This document shows, piece by piece, positions 47,972 to 59,295 of a stretch of 64,000 nucleotides of DNA (within the stretch, counting starts at the first letter, position 1; each line of letters starts with the position of its first letter). A program made the position numbers and the translations under genes. The DNA is from Trichomonas vaginalis G3 (Eukaryota > Parabasalia > Trichomonadida > Trichomonadidae): contig NC_067206.1 in assembly GCF_026262505.1 (NCBI RefSeq), positions 15,248,205 through 15,312,204 on the forward strand, written 5' to 3'. A model generated the notes under the pieces. It saw nothing but the letters and a program-made list of their open reading frames with translations. It was not told the origin of the DNA and did no database searches.

Positions 47972-50900
47972 ATGCCTAAATCTTCACGCCCAAGCACTGC
48001 TGGATCAGGTGCTAGTGGTGGAAGTGAAGGAGGATCTAAACATCGTTCTCATTCCAGAAGAAAAACCGAAGCCGAAGCAGAGGATGATTTGACTCCTCAA
48101 AAAAAGACTTCAGATCGCAGAAATACAACAGAAGATTCACCACTCAAGACGAAAAAATCACGTCGTAAAACAACTACAGATGTAGATGAAGCAGATGGAG
48201 AAAATAATTCTAAAGATACTAAAAAATCGAAACTACATAAGAAAAAATCAACTAAAAGCGGAAATGCAGAAGAAAATAATGATGCTGCTCATGACGAATT
48301 AAAGAAAAAGAAATCATCAACGAAATCTGGAACTGCTCAAGAAAAGAGCAGTACGGTAACCAAATCAATAACGAAAACAGTTACAGTTAAGCGTCGTCGT
48401 AGGAAAGGCGACAATGGACCTGGTGAAATTGTCGAAACTAAAGTTGAGGCGTGACCAGGCAAAAAGAAGCGTCCAGCAAAGCGAATTATTAAAAAGGTCG
48501 TTATAAGGAAGCACAAGCATAAAGCTCGCGAAGAAGAACCAGAACCCGAGCCAATCATCAAAGTTATCAAAAAGAAAGGCAAACGCAAACCAAAGAAAAT
48601 CGTACAAAAAGTTGTTGTTAAGAAGCGTGGTGCCAAGGGTACCACAGCTTCTGATGCAACTGCACCAAAGAAATCAATCCGTCGTAAAGGCGGTAAGAAA
48701 GTACAAATGGTCACAATTGTTAAGACAAGGACCAACCCAAAGACAGGAAAGAAGGAGAAGTACGAGGTAGAAGTTCCAATCGATTCACAAGAAGCTATTG
48801 ATGCAGGCGTTGGCAAAAAACTTAAGAAAGGAAGGAAACTTAGAAGAGGAAAGAAGGGATCTACAGAAGCTGCAGCAACAACCACAAAGAAGCACATTAT
48901 CAGAAAAGGTGGTCGATTGGTCAGGAGAACTATCAAAATCATTCGAAGGAAAGTTAATCCTAAAACTAAGAAAGAAGAACTTGTTGAAGAACCAAAAGTC
49001 ATCCGAGTCAGACTACGGAAATCAGATCCACCAAGTGTTCAACAGTCTCTCATTGAAGCGGCTGGTATCCGTGCATGTGAAAGATCACAATTACTTGTTG
49101 AAAAGAAGAAAGGCCGTAGAGGTAAAAAGAAAGGAAAGAAAATTGTCCGTAAATTTGTCACCATTGTTCGAAGAGTTGTTAATCCCGATACCGGCAAAGA
49201 AGAAGTTGTTGAAGAGAAGAAACTCGTTGAATGCGAAGTTCTTCCCGAAGCATCTGCAGACATAGAAAACCAACTTGTCGACAAAATGACAGTCGAAGCT
49301 ACAGAAAAGAACATGAATGAAGAAGAGAAGAATCGTCAAAAGAAAGACAAGAAACGAGGCAAGCGTAGAATCATTCACAAGATCATTGAAGTGATTAAGA
49401 AACGAACTAACCCAGAAACAAACGAAGAAGAAGTCAAAGAAGAAAAGCAAATCATCGCTGTTTCTGTTCCGGAAGAAAATCCACCAAACTTAGACAATGA
49501 AATCATCCAAGACATTGCTAAAGAAAGTGCTATCAAATCACAGATCGAAGAGAACAATGCAACTGGTTATTCATCTAAAGATGTTGCAAGTGAATTCATC
49601 ACTAATTCTATCAAACAAATCAATCCAGAAACTGGAAAAGAAGAAATCATCGAAGAACTTAAGTTAGTTTCAGTTAATGTTAACAAAGGAAGCAGTCCAG
49701 AAGAGAGATCTAAAGCTATCACGGATATTGCAAACGAAGCTATGCAAAAGGAAGATCTATCAACTGTCGTCAAGAAGAAGAAAGGAAAGAGAATTGTTCG
49801 AAAGATCATTAAAATTGTCAAGAAGAAAGTCAATCCTAAGACTGGCAAAGAAGAAATCTGTGAAGAAAACAAAGTTGTCGGTGTTGAAGTTGATGACAAA
49901 TCACCACCAGAAGTTGTCGAGAATCAGATCGAAAAAGCACTTCTTGATATTCAAAACAAAGAGAATGAAGAAAATCAAGAAATTTTAGCCCAATTTGATG
50001 CCAAAAACGAAGGTATTGACATCCAAACAACACGTGCACGAAGAAAGAAGAAAGTTATTGTCCAGAAATTCGTCAAAGTTATCCGAAAAGTTGTCAATCC
50101 AAAGACAGGTAAAGAAGAAGTTGTTCAAGAAAAGAAATTGATTAATGTTGAAGTTCCAAACGACATTCCACCATCAGCTCAGAACCAAGAATTACAGAAA
50201 GTTGCTAAAGACCTTGTTTCTACAATGAGTTCTGATTCCAACAATGAAATATTCCCTAATTTCGTTACCGTTGTTAAGAAATCACGAGATCCAGTGACAG
50301 GTAAAGACATTTTTGTTGAAGACTTGCAGTTAATTGCCGCCGAAGTTCCTAAGAATTCAAGTCCAGATGCCAAAGAGAAAGCTGTTGAAACACTTGCACA
50401 AGAATCGATGAAGAATGAAATTGATATTAGTCAGATTCCTAATGCTAAAATTGCATCTCAGTTTGTTACGGTTGTTCAGAAGGAAGTAAATCCAGAAACA
50501 GGCTTAGAAGAAGTTTTCGAAAACAAGCAGTTAGTTTCACTTGTTATTCCACAGAACACTCCTCCAGAAATTGAACAACAAGTCATTGACAATGTTTCAT
50601 CTGAAGTTATCAAACAGAAATCAGATGAAATCAGCAAGTCAGACATCGACAGTAACGGTGACAAAACCGTTGTCGAAGTTGATCAACAAACAGGCGAGAT
50701 TCGCAAAGTTAAGCGTAAAGCTAAACCACGACGTGTTGTTCACAAGATCATCAAGACGGTTAAGAAAGTAACTAATCCAATTACAGGCAAAGAAGAACTC
50801 AAAGAAGAGAAGCAACTTGTTGCAGTTCAAGTCCCAATTGATGCATCGCCATCAGAAGAATCACAGCAGCTCGAAGAAGTTGCCGCTGAAATGATTGAAA

Positions 50901-52582
50901 AGAAGCAAGAAGAGAAAGAACTTCATGAAGCCAAGCAAACCGGAGAAGAAATCGTTTCAGATGTTGACCGTAAGACAGGCAGAAAGATTCTTCGTAAGAA
51001 GAATCCTAAGAAACGAATTGTTCACAAGTTCATCACTGTTGTTAAAAAGAAAGTTAATCCAATGACTGGCAAAGAAGAACTGTTTGAAGAAAAGCAGTTA
51101 GTTGCCGCTGATGTTCCTATTGATGTTCCACAAGAAGTTGCAAATGCACAAGTCGAAAAGCTTGCTGAAGAAGCGATCGATGAAGAGAACAAACGCAAGG
51201 AGTATTTAGAAGACAAACACGCAATGCAGAATGGTGAAACAGATGAACAACGAATGGCCCGTAAACGCCGTAGAAAGCGTGTTGTCCATAAATACGTCAC
51301 TGTTGTTAAGAAACGTGTTAATCCAGTTACAGAGAAAGAAGAATTGATTGAAGAGAAGCAATTAGTATCTGCGGAAGTTCCTCGTGAAACACCACCAGAA
51401 GCTGCAGATGCAGTTATTGAACTTATGGCAGCTGCACAAGTTCAGAAGAGTTCGGCAGAAGAAGAAAAGCGATTCCCACGCAAGAAAGGACGTCGTGTTG
51501 TTCACAAATTCATGACAGTTGTTAAAAAGAAGGTAAATCCATCAACAGGTAAAGAAGAAGTTGTTGAAGAGAAACAGTTAGTTGCCGCTGAAGTTCCACA
51601 AGAGAGCAATCCATCAAATGATGAAGCTGCTATCGAAGCAGTTGTATCTGAACAAGTTTCTAAAGAACAACAAAAGAATGAAGAAGCTAATGAAAAGATT
51701 TCATCTCTCACCGGCAAGAAACCAGCTAAAAAGAGAATTGTTCAGAAAGTCATTGTTGTTCCTCGTAAGAAGTTCAATCCGCAGACAGGCAAAGAAGATA
51801 TTGTTAACGAGAAGCAGCTTGTTGCCGTTGAAGTTCCGGTTCAATCATCAGACAACGAATCCAAGCATGTCTTGGACGAAATTGAGAATCTCCAGAAATC
51901 CGGAAAACGTCCAATCCGAAAGATGATTCCAGTTGAACGATACACAGTAGACAGCGACACTGGTCTTGACAAGAAGTACATTGACACTGTTGAGATTGAG
52001 TTCTCAGAAGATGATCCCGATGGCGAGCGTAAGGCGACTGAAGCAGTTTATCAACATATTCGTGATGATTACCTTCAGAAACGACAGATTTACAATCAGA
52101 ACAAACAGGCGGAAAATGATAAAGTTCGCGCTCAAATGCTTTCTATGCAGAAGGCCGCTCTTGAAGAGAAGAAGCGTCTTGAAGAAGAGCAACAACGTAT
52201 TAAACTTCTTGAATCGCAAAAATCAAATGATGAAAGTCAATTTGAAGAAGAAGAGGAAGAAGAAATCATTGATGAAGAAGAAGAAATCATCATTGAATAC
52301 TCAGAAAGCGAATCTGCACCTAAAGAACCAAAGAAACCGAAAGTCATCATTGAATACTACGAAGAAGATGAAGAGGAAGAAGTCGAAGTCCATAACATCA
52401 CCGTCGAAGTTGATGAAAATGGAAATGTCTTGAATGCTAATGACAAAGTTGACGGAAAGAGTCAATCTCCTATGTCCATGTACAAAGCAGGAACAAACAT
52501 CAATGATATCATTAAACAAATGGGAGATAACGTCATCCAGAAAGAGGTTACAATTGACGAAAACGGAAATCCTATTCAATAA
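47972..52582 (+). CDS. Host repetitive charged protein, about 15 NPxTGKEE repeats, one in-frame TGA
   Basis: The frame starts at 47972 (MPKSSRPSTAGSGAS), is Lys/Ser/Arg-rich for 160 codons, meets one TGA (48452-48454), and continues in the same frame to 52582, about 1,536 codons. From about 48700 there are about 15 repeats of 65-85 residues with a basic beta-like core (RIVHKFITVVKKKVNPxTGKEE) then EEKQLVAxEVP and an acidic helix. The C-terminus has a coiled coil (ALEEKKRLEEEQQRIK), acidic runs and a polar tail. It looks like a structural, perhaps cytoskeletal protein; no family is recognised. Codon choice is more G/C-rich than in the flanks. Confidence 0.85.
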
Positions 52583-53586
52583 TTTTTTAATGTTTTTTAT
52601 AAAAAAAATAATCTCATGTTTTTATAATCAGCTTTAAAGTATCATTTTCTCAGAAAATTTGAGAAATATGTTGTTCTATGGCATTATGGATATCCTTAGA
52701 AAAAGTTTCCTTTACTTATAGAACTCTAAGTTTCCTTTACTTATAACCCATAAAAAATTGAGAATATCACGCTTTAAAAAATTGGCTTGGGATCCTCTTT
52801 TATTATTAGATATAAATCTTTAATTTTAGATTATTAGGAGTTTTTAATGTTTAGTAAATTAATTAAGAAAAGATTTTTTTGATTTAGATGGTTATCTTTC
52901 GTGCCCAAAACGATTATTTTGAATTGAATTTGGGCTTTTTTGGGCCACATTTATTTATGGGATGGTAGCAATTATTTCAGCGTGTGAAACATGCATTTGA
53001 TAATTAATATTTTAAGTAATAAACTAAACATATAAATTGTATATAAGTCCTTATAATATATATCATATTAATTTTGATTTTTATTCAGCAGATCACGAAA
53101 TAGGAAATCAAAAATCGTCAATTTTGCAAAAAATTGAGGGCCTTTTTTGGCGAACTGGACGACGATTATTTTTAAGGTTTTATATATATTTAAAATTTAA
53201 TTTTATATTTATTATATATATTACATTCAAATTGTAATGTTAAATCCATTTTTGTATTAACTTCGATTTTCAAAGAGTTAGCAACTTTATCTTTGGAATG
53301 GCTTAGTACATTAGACTAAGCACAATAGTATAAGAAAATATATATTAAACCAAGATAAAGTTTTAAATATAATTACTTGAGTTTCTTGATGATGTTGATG
53401 TTGTTGAGATTCGTCTAAATTGGATAATGCTATTTACATAAGAATTATTAGGAAGTGGTGGGTATAATGGTTGTGGAAATGGTTTCTAATAAGTTTTTTA
53501 CTGGTTTAATTGATTTGATATTGTAATGATTCATATTTAGCGCCAAAACTTTCTCATTTTTTATTCAATATAAAAATTTGTAACAT

Positions 53587-54153
53587 GTATGTAGAAAAAT
53601 TTTATGAGCAACCAATGTTAACACCAGAAGAACATATGACTGTTTCATAGATATATGTATAATTAATAGCCTGAATTTAAATAAAAGTTCTTTGGAAAGA
53701 GAATTGTTACAAAAGATTCCCAAAACTGATTCATATTATAAGGGAATTACTGATGCAATAGGAAAACAAATCAAAGGAAAGACACTTGCAAAAATTAAGG
53801 AAATCATTAAAATTTATTAGAATGACTCATATTGTCATTTGTTAATATATATCAATAGATTGGGAATACCAACTGATTCAACATTTGAATTACTAAAGAC
53901 TTTAATAAATGTTCTAATAGTATATAAATCAACCACAAGAGCAATTCCAACAATGATCAACCATCATGAACCATTTATGATTCCAGCACAGCAAATTGAT
54001 GTTAGAACATTAAATAATGGATGTGTTAATGATGGTGGAATTGTTAGCGATTTCACATATGCACTACATAATGTTACTGATATAGTATGTGTATTTTCAA
54101 ATGATCAATCTTTGAGAAGAGTGTTTAGGAATCCAATGTTGAGCAACTTATAA
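53587..54153 (+). pseudogene. Possible virus-like structural gene fragment (fossil)
   Basis: An open frame from about 53830 with YINRLGIPTDSTFELLKTL, then HHEPFMIPAQQIDVRTL and a VFRNPMLSNL ending. A strand-rich style and an FxNPxLxNL-type phrase are seen in some Polinton-type capsids, so a fragment of another such element is possible. AAAAAGTGACAC follows at about 54176. It is broken and incomplete. Low confidence. Confidence 0.3.
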
Positions 54154-54374
54154 GTCGCAAGTAAAGTAATTTCAAAAAGTGACACTTTACATTGCAAAAA
54201 TGTAGTATTTTAGGTGTTATTAATCTTTTGAACGAATGTTTGGCATTTTCATCTTTAAATTGAAGTCCTGTTCATGGTCATCAATAAACCATACAAGTCT
54301 TGCTTCAATGTCATATTTTTTTCAAAATTTTAATAATCTTGTGGCAAAAAGTGGGAAACAGTATAAAGATTGAA

Positions 54375-54492
54375 AAATTGCAAAACGTTCCCACTTTTTG
54401 AGAGGGACGTTTTGCACATCCTCCAATAATCTTCTATGCATGAAAGAAAAAATTTGCAAAACGTCCCTCTCAAAAAGTGGGGACGTTTTGCA
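54375..54492. repeat. Inverted and direct GCAAAACGTCCC repeats
   Basis: GCAAAACGTTCCCACTTTTTGAG, then GGGACGTTTTGCAC, then GCAAAACGTCCCTCTCAAAA, then GGGGACGTTTTGCAC. Both inverted pairs can form stems, and the outer pair encloses the inner. It resembles the four-hairpin families in style but not in sequence. Confidence 0.7.
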
Positions 54493-55060
54493 CACCATCA
54501 TAAAGACTAATCGGTAGAGTCCATTTTATTGGAAGCATATCGGAGCCAGTCTTCTTGAATATGGTCATCTTTGGTCATTAAATGTTAGTTATTTATTTTT
54601 TACTTTTTTATTTTTATTTTTACTTTTATTTTTTTTATTTTTTATTTTTATTTTTGTTGCATAGTAAGATCTGTCAATGGTGTAAACCATTCAATTCTAT
54701 CGTCGAGGAAGTAACACAATTTTCTCAATTATTTTGATGAATTATTGAAAATAAAATTAGGTTTAATAAATTGGTTATATATAGATAAATGAGATTTCCA
54801 ATTTTAGAAATTATGAGGTTTTGAGAGCACTTTTCAGAGATGTATGAATTATAAGTATAGAAATATTTATTAGCTATTATGATTTATTATATAAAGATAA
54901 ATATAATTTTTAATTTAAAAAATTTTTGGGTTTTGAATAGGTTTTCAAAAGTGAATAATTATAAATTAATTGGTAAATATGAATAGGTTTTATTAATAGT
55001 GAAATCTTAAGTAGAAAAAAATTGAAATGTTTCTGAAAAAGGAAAATGAAAGTAGCTCAA

Positions 55061-55250
55061 TAAAGGAATTAAAGGGTAAGAGGCATATATTTATAATGTA
55101 TACCTCTTACCCTTTCATTCCCTCGAGAAAGTTCAAAAACTTGGGTGCAATCAGAACTGATTGCACCCAAGTTTTTGAACTTTGTATAAGGAATTGCTGG
55201 CTATGATGTACTGATCATGTATCAGTACATCATAGCCAGCAATTCGTGTC
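55061..55250. repeat. Hairpin cassette of the 248 bp type
   Basis: Arms AAAGGGTAAGAGGCATATA, GAAAGTTCAAAAACTTGGGT, GGAATTGCTGGCTATGATGT with TACTGATCATGTATCAGTAC. It is a close match to the 31422-32625 array but with compensating differences (for example CTGGC/GCCAG for TTGGC/GCCAA), so paired bases changed together. Confidence 0.9.
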
Positions 55251-55817
55251 TTCAACCAAGAATCATATTATAAAGTCTTCCAATACTAGGTAATTTATAG
55301 AACCTTCAGAGAGAGAACTGTTGCTTACAAGGATGTGATCTAAGATTTTCAACTTGAAGGCAGCATTTCTCTCTCTGAATGCCATTAACTCGAATTTTAA
55401 TTTTTAGGATTTAGTAATTTTTCATTTTGAGAGGCAACTATAGAAAAATTGAATATCCTTCAAATGTTAAATATTTAAAAACATAAAATTATCATAAGAC
55501 GAAATGGTGGAAGTGAACTCAAAATAAGAGTAATTAGGTTATTTTGCCGACCAAATATATTTACAAGGCAAAATATCATATTACATGTCAACCTATTATC
55601 AGTATGTTTTGATAAAAAAATTTTATCAAATATTATATTAAAATTAACATCTATATCTATATCAATATCTACACTATAAATTTTTTTATTCAATATCATA
55701 GATTTCAAAAATTTATTTCAATTTTAAATTAATTTATGGTTTTCATCAAAATTGTTTTTTATTAAAAAGCATGTTTCACAATTTTTACGGTTTCTTTCAA
55801 AAGTTATAAAATTTCAG

Positions 55818-57085
55818 ATGAGTCGAAAGATCTACGATGTAATTGATATAAATTGGATTCAATCTGCAATTGAACAAATTAATCAAGGTCAAAAACTCAA
55901 AACAATACTTAGCAATGTCCAACTCACTGATGGACGCATTATACCATCAATATCTAAAAAACATTCCACTTAGCAATTAAATCAAATGGAATTCCTGACA
56001 CAAAATTTAAACCAGGGCGTAAACCAATCGAACCACCTGAGGAATTATTAGATACAGTAAATAAATTACATCAAAAAGTTAAAAAAATCGGAATATCAAG
56101 AGCATACGGAAGAATTATTACCGATAAGGATATGTTAATTCAAAGGGAAACCGAAAATGCTAATCATGATTTAGATGATTTACCAATTTCACAATTAAAT
56201 ACAAATCCAATAGGTTTTTCAAATTCTTCAGAATATCTTTCTGAGTATACAAATTCTGATTCTGATTCATCAGCAGAAAAACTTTTTTCTTCCAATTCTT
56301 CCGAAGAAGATCCACAAATTGAGTCGGAATTATCTGAAGATCCATATATCGTTCATACAGAAACTACTCAAAATTTGGAAAAATCAACCGATTATTTTAA
56401 CAAAAAATTATTGGAAACAAACTTTTCAGAAAGAACTGTAAAGAAGTGTTTCAAAATTCTGAATATCGTTCAACCTGCCAAAAATTCAGTACCAAAAGGA
56501 AAAACAAAATACGAAGCAGTATATATAAACTTAATATGGCATGTCGATATTCATTTTTTTAAACATCGTCAGGGTGAATATCTTTATGCGGTTATTGACG
56601 ATAAATCCCGAAAAATTTTAGCATGGGCTCACTTGGAAACAAAAGAAGCTGCGCAAACAAGTAGAGTAATTGACCAATGTTTCCAAAAATATGGGAAGCC
56701 CTTTGCTATATGGAGTGATAACGGAACAGAAAATTTTGGGTTTTTTCGAAATTTATTACAAAATGCGAACGTTCAAAGTATTACAATTCTCCCACATTGC
56801 CCATATATGAATGGGAAAATTGAAAGGTTTTGGCAAAATGTGGAAATTGAAGACGCCACATGGAATGATATACAAAGTCTTATAGAAAATTACAATTCAA
56901 ACCCACACACAAGTTTACCAAAAAACCCGACATTAGATACATGGTACACACATAACAAATTTTACGAAATTTCAGAAAAATATGATTCAAGTAAATTACC
57001 GCTTTGGATTGTAGATGGAGTTGTTAAAGATCTAAGAGAGTCAATAAGAAATTTCAACGCTTCAAGAAGGAATCAAAGAAATTGA
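55818..57085 (+). CDS. IS3/IS481-like DDE transposase, one frameshift
   Basis: From ATG 55818: HTH part (IDINWIQSAI, GQKLKTIL, NVQLTDGRIIPSIS), linker GRKPIEPPEE, acidic Ser-rich linker (SDSDSSAEKLFSSNSSEED), then RVE core IWHVDIHFF (D), YLYAVIDDKSRKILAW, FAIWSDNGTEN (D), YMNGKIERFWQ (E), C-terminus WIVDGVVKDLRESI. The N-terminal part and the rest are in different frames, shifting in an A-run near 55960. It is about 60-65% like the transposase at 41635 by eye. The final codons and 3' flank are part of a long inverted repeat. Confidence 0.85.
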
Positions 57086-57425
57086 CGAAGTTCCAGAATT
57101 TTATTCAACAATTCTTAATCAATTAACAAAAGCTATACCGAAACTTATCTTACCATCCAAATCAAATCACATTACATACGGAATAAACATTTAATCTTTT
57201 ACCATTAAAATTATATTTATACGTTATTTAATTTTTTTACGTCTAAGTTGAATAGGATAATAGCCGAAGATATAAAGTAACTATAGTTTACAAGCTAAGG
57301 AACAAATCAGCATTGAAACTAAAAAATGCTGAAATATTATAATAAATTGAAGAAATACTGTGATAGAATACCTAGTTATACTAGATACTATTATAATATG
57401 AATTCATTTGTATTGAATATCGATT
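57069..57425 (+). repeat. Long inverted repeat, left arm
   Basis: About 357 bases that are complementary to 57805-58041 plus 59484-59601. It begins in the last codons of the transposase (GGAATCAAAGAAATTGACGA) and ends at TTGTATTGAATATCGAT. Near-perfect pairing. Confidence 0.9.
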
Positions 57426-58323
57426 AAAATAAGATGGAACGTCAATTTGACAGACTCAAGTTTCGAATTAGAGACCAACTTTCATCAGCATAGTATATGT
57501 GCGCAAACTACTGCATAATGGTATGCTTATCTTTTCATTTTAAAAAATAACGTATTTGAATAATTTCGTAAAAAATTAGAATTACTCGATATTAAGCATA
57601 TTGCTTTTCTATCATATATGCTTATATTCTACAATAGTGTTACCAAACATCGGGCAACATCATACGTATAATACAACTTTTTCGTACTTCTTTATCGAAT
57701 TTAAATAGAATTAAGTTTTTATTTTAAATAAAAAAGAAAAAATTCTAATTTATAATCTCATTATTAATTTATTCTCATTTTAATATTTCATCGATTTTTT
57801 ATTATCGATATTCAATACAAATGAATTCATATTATAATAGTATCTAGTATAACTAGGTATTCTATCACAGTATTTCTTCAATTTATTATAATATTTCAGC
57901 ATTTTTTAGTTTCAATGCTGATTTGTTCCTTAGCTTGTAAACTATAGTTACTTTATATCTTCGGCTATTATCCTATTCAACTTAGACGTAAAAAAATTAA
58001 ATAACGTATAAATATAATTTTAATGGTAAAAGATTAAATGTATCTCATACCGAAATGGCTCACCAAAAAGTGACATTTTTGGCGCCAATAATTTGATTTT
58101 TCTGATTCTTTCTATTTCGATATATTTATTTAATATTCATATTCCTTTATATTTCCTCATATTATTTCCCATTTTTAATCATATTATACAAATCTTTAAT
58201 AATTTTTAATGTTTTGAGCTTCAAAATCTTGTTCTAACTATTTTCATTCATATATCCTAGAAAAAATTAAAAAGTTTTTTAGAAATAAAAATGTTTGTAT
58301 GTAAAGTATTGAAAATATTCTAG

Positions 58324-58482
58324 ATGAGAAGACATTCTCCAGAAGAGATTGATATTGATTGGCTTTGTGAAGCCATCACAAAATCAAATAATGGAGTTAA
58401 GTTAACTGATATGTGCGCGAAAGCTAAAATAAATCATGAAGGCAGAGTTATATATAATCATACTATCTTAAAGTATTCCTAG
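58324..58482 (+). CDS. B-element 52-residue HTH protein
   Basis: From ATG 58324: MRRHSPEEIDIDWLCEAI, then GVKLTDMCAKAKINHEGRV, ending TILKYS before TAG. It follows the HTH pattern of the transposases in the window (hydrophobic-D-x-x-WL, G-x-x-L, then the N/G turn and R-V/I), but has no catalytic domain. The element therefore encodes, if anything, only an end-binding domain. Such N-terminal fragments can act as repressors or competitors of a full transposase (as KP does for the P element); that role is inferred. The frame is intact in this copy and start-less in the 36542 copy. Confidence 0.5.
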   Translation: MRRHSPEEIDIDWLCEAITKSNNGVKLTDMCAKAKINHEGRVIYNHTILKYS

Positions 58483-58622
58483 AAATTTCCAAAATTAACC
58501 GAAATATAACTGTACAAAATTACTATTTTCGAGATAAAATTCATATGGAAATACTAATTCATAACGCTTTATGTTATATAAAATTTAATTTATAAAAATT
58601 TCAAAATAAATCAAATTTAACA

Positions 58623-58985
58623 GAGAGAGGGTCAAAGTTGCTATTTGTCACTTTTCCACAAGAATATAATGGGGAAAAAGTTATCATATAGTTGATCTCA
58701 TTCACTGAGGTGAGAGATGCATGTAGTGTAATGTGATAAACAGTGGGATTGCTGCTCTAAGTCCTAGGTTCGAGACACATTGGCTTCATTTTTCTCTTTT
58801 TTATTGACGTAAACTATTCAATTTTTGTGTTCTCCATTCAAATTTCAGAATTTTTTTGCAGATTTCACGCTACATTCGAAGTTACCTTTTGTAACAACCA
58901 CCACTGCCTACGAAAGACGAAAGTGTGTCACGATTTCACCCGGAAATCCGACGGTTGTTTAAGAGTAAGCACTTTTGGCACCTAC
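58623..58985 (+). mobile_element. SINE-like 363 bp insert with tRNA-like promoter boxes
   Basis: Absent from the sister B copy, which runs straight through. TCAAATTTAACA lies on both sides (58611-58622, 58986-58997), a 12 bp target duplication. Inside, TAGTGTAATGTG (A-box like) and, about 50 bases on, GGTTCGAGAC (B-box like) fit a polymerase III promoter. The T-stem pairing is poor. No poly-A tail. It might be a tRNA-derived SINE; other transposon types are possible. Confidence 0.5.
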
Positions 58986-59010
58986 TCAAATTTAACACAA
59001 TGAATATAAC

Positions 59011-59295
59011 TGCAATTGAGGTTTTTGACGATTGATTCTTACGAGAAGTTTTCCAAACTTTGAGTTAATGTCAAGACATTAACTCAAAGTTTGGAAGTCT
59101 AATAAGGGGAATTGTAGGCTATGAGGTACTGATTATATATCAGTGCCCCATAGCCTGCAATTCCCATTAAAAATCGGAGAAACTTTGTCCGCATAACTTA
59201 TGATGCGGACAAAGTTTCTCCATTTCTACTTAGAATGAAAGGGCAAGAGGTATATAGGTACACTATATATCTCTTGCCCTTTCCTTCTTACCTAA
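59011..59295. repeat. Hairpin cassette in B element
   Basis: The same four hairpins as 36888-37143, with a few substitutions (for example TCAGTGCCCCATAG against TCAGTGCCTCATAG). Arms: AAACTTTGAGTTAATG, GAATTGTAGGCTATGAGGTA, GAGAAACTTTGTCCGCATAA, GAAAGGGCAAGAGGTATATA. Confidence 0.88.

Larger units (their letters stand above)
52583..55060. other. Intergenic stretch with scattered fossil fragments
   Basis: Mostly AT-rich. CATTCAATTCTATCGTCGAG near 54690 and ACCATACAAGTCTTGC near 54290 could be remnants of minus-strand genes (the latter encodes EARLVWFIDDHEQDF). A T-rich tract lies at 54595-54660. Two duplicated AAGTTTCCTTTACTTATA stretches lie near 52705-52745. Confidence 0.4.

Noticed and set aside
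48337-52579. Long antisense ORFs across the repeat gene
   Set aside because: Shadows of the highly biased Lys/Glu codons on the plus strand.
41635-57085. Programmed frameshift in the two DDE transposases, as in bacterial IS3
   Set aside because: The two shifts lie at different places in the gene and go in opposite directions (one extra base in one, a minus-one shift in the other), so they look like independent lesions or errors.
58690-58800. A functional tRNA gene
   Set aside because: The A- and B-box-like sequences are present but the T-stem and acceptor stem do not pair; better seen as a SINE-like relic.
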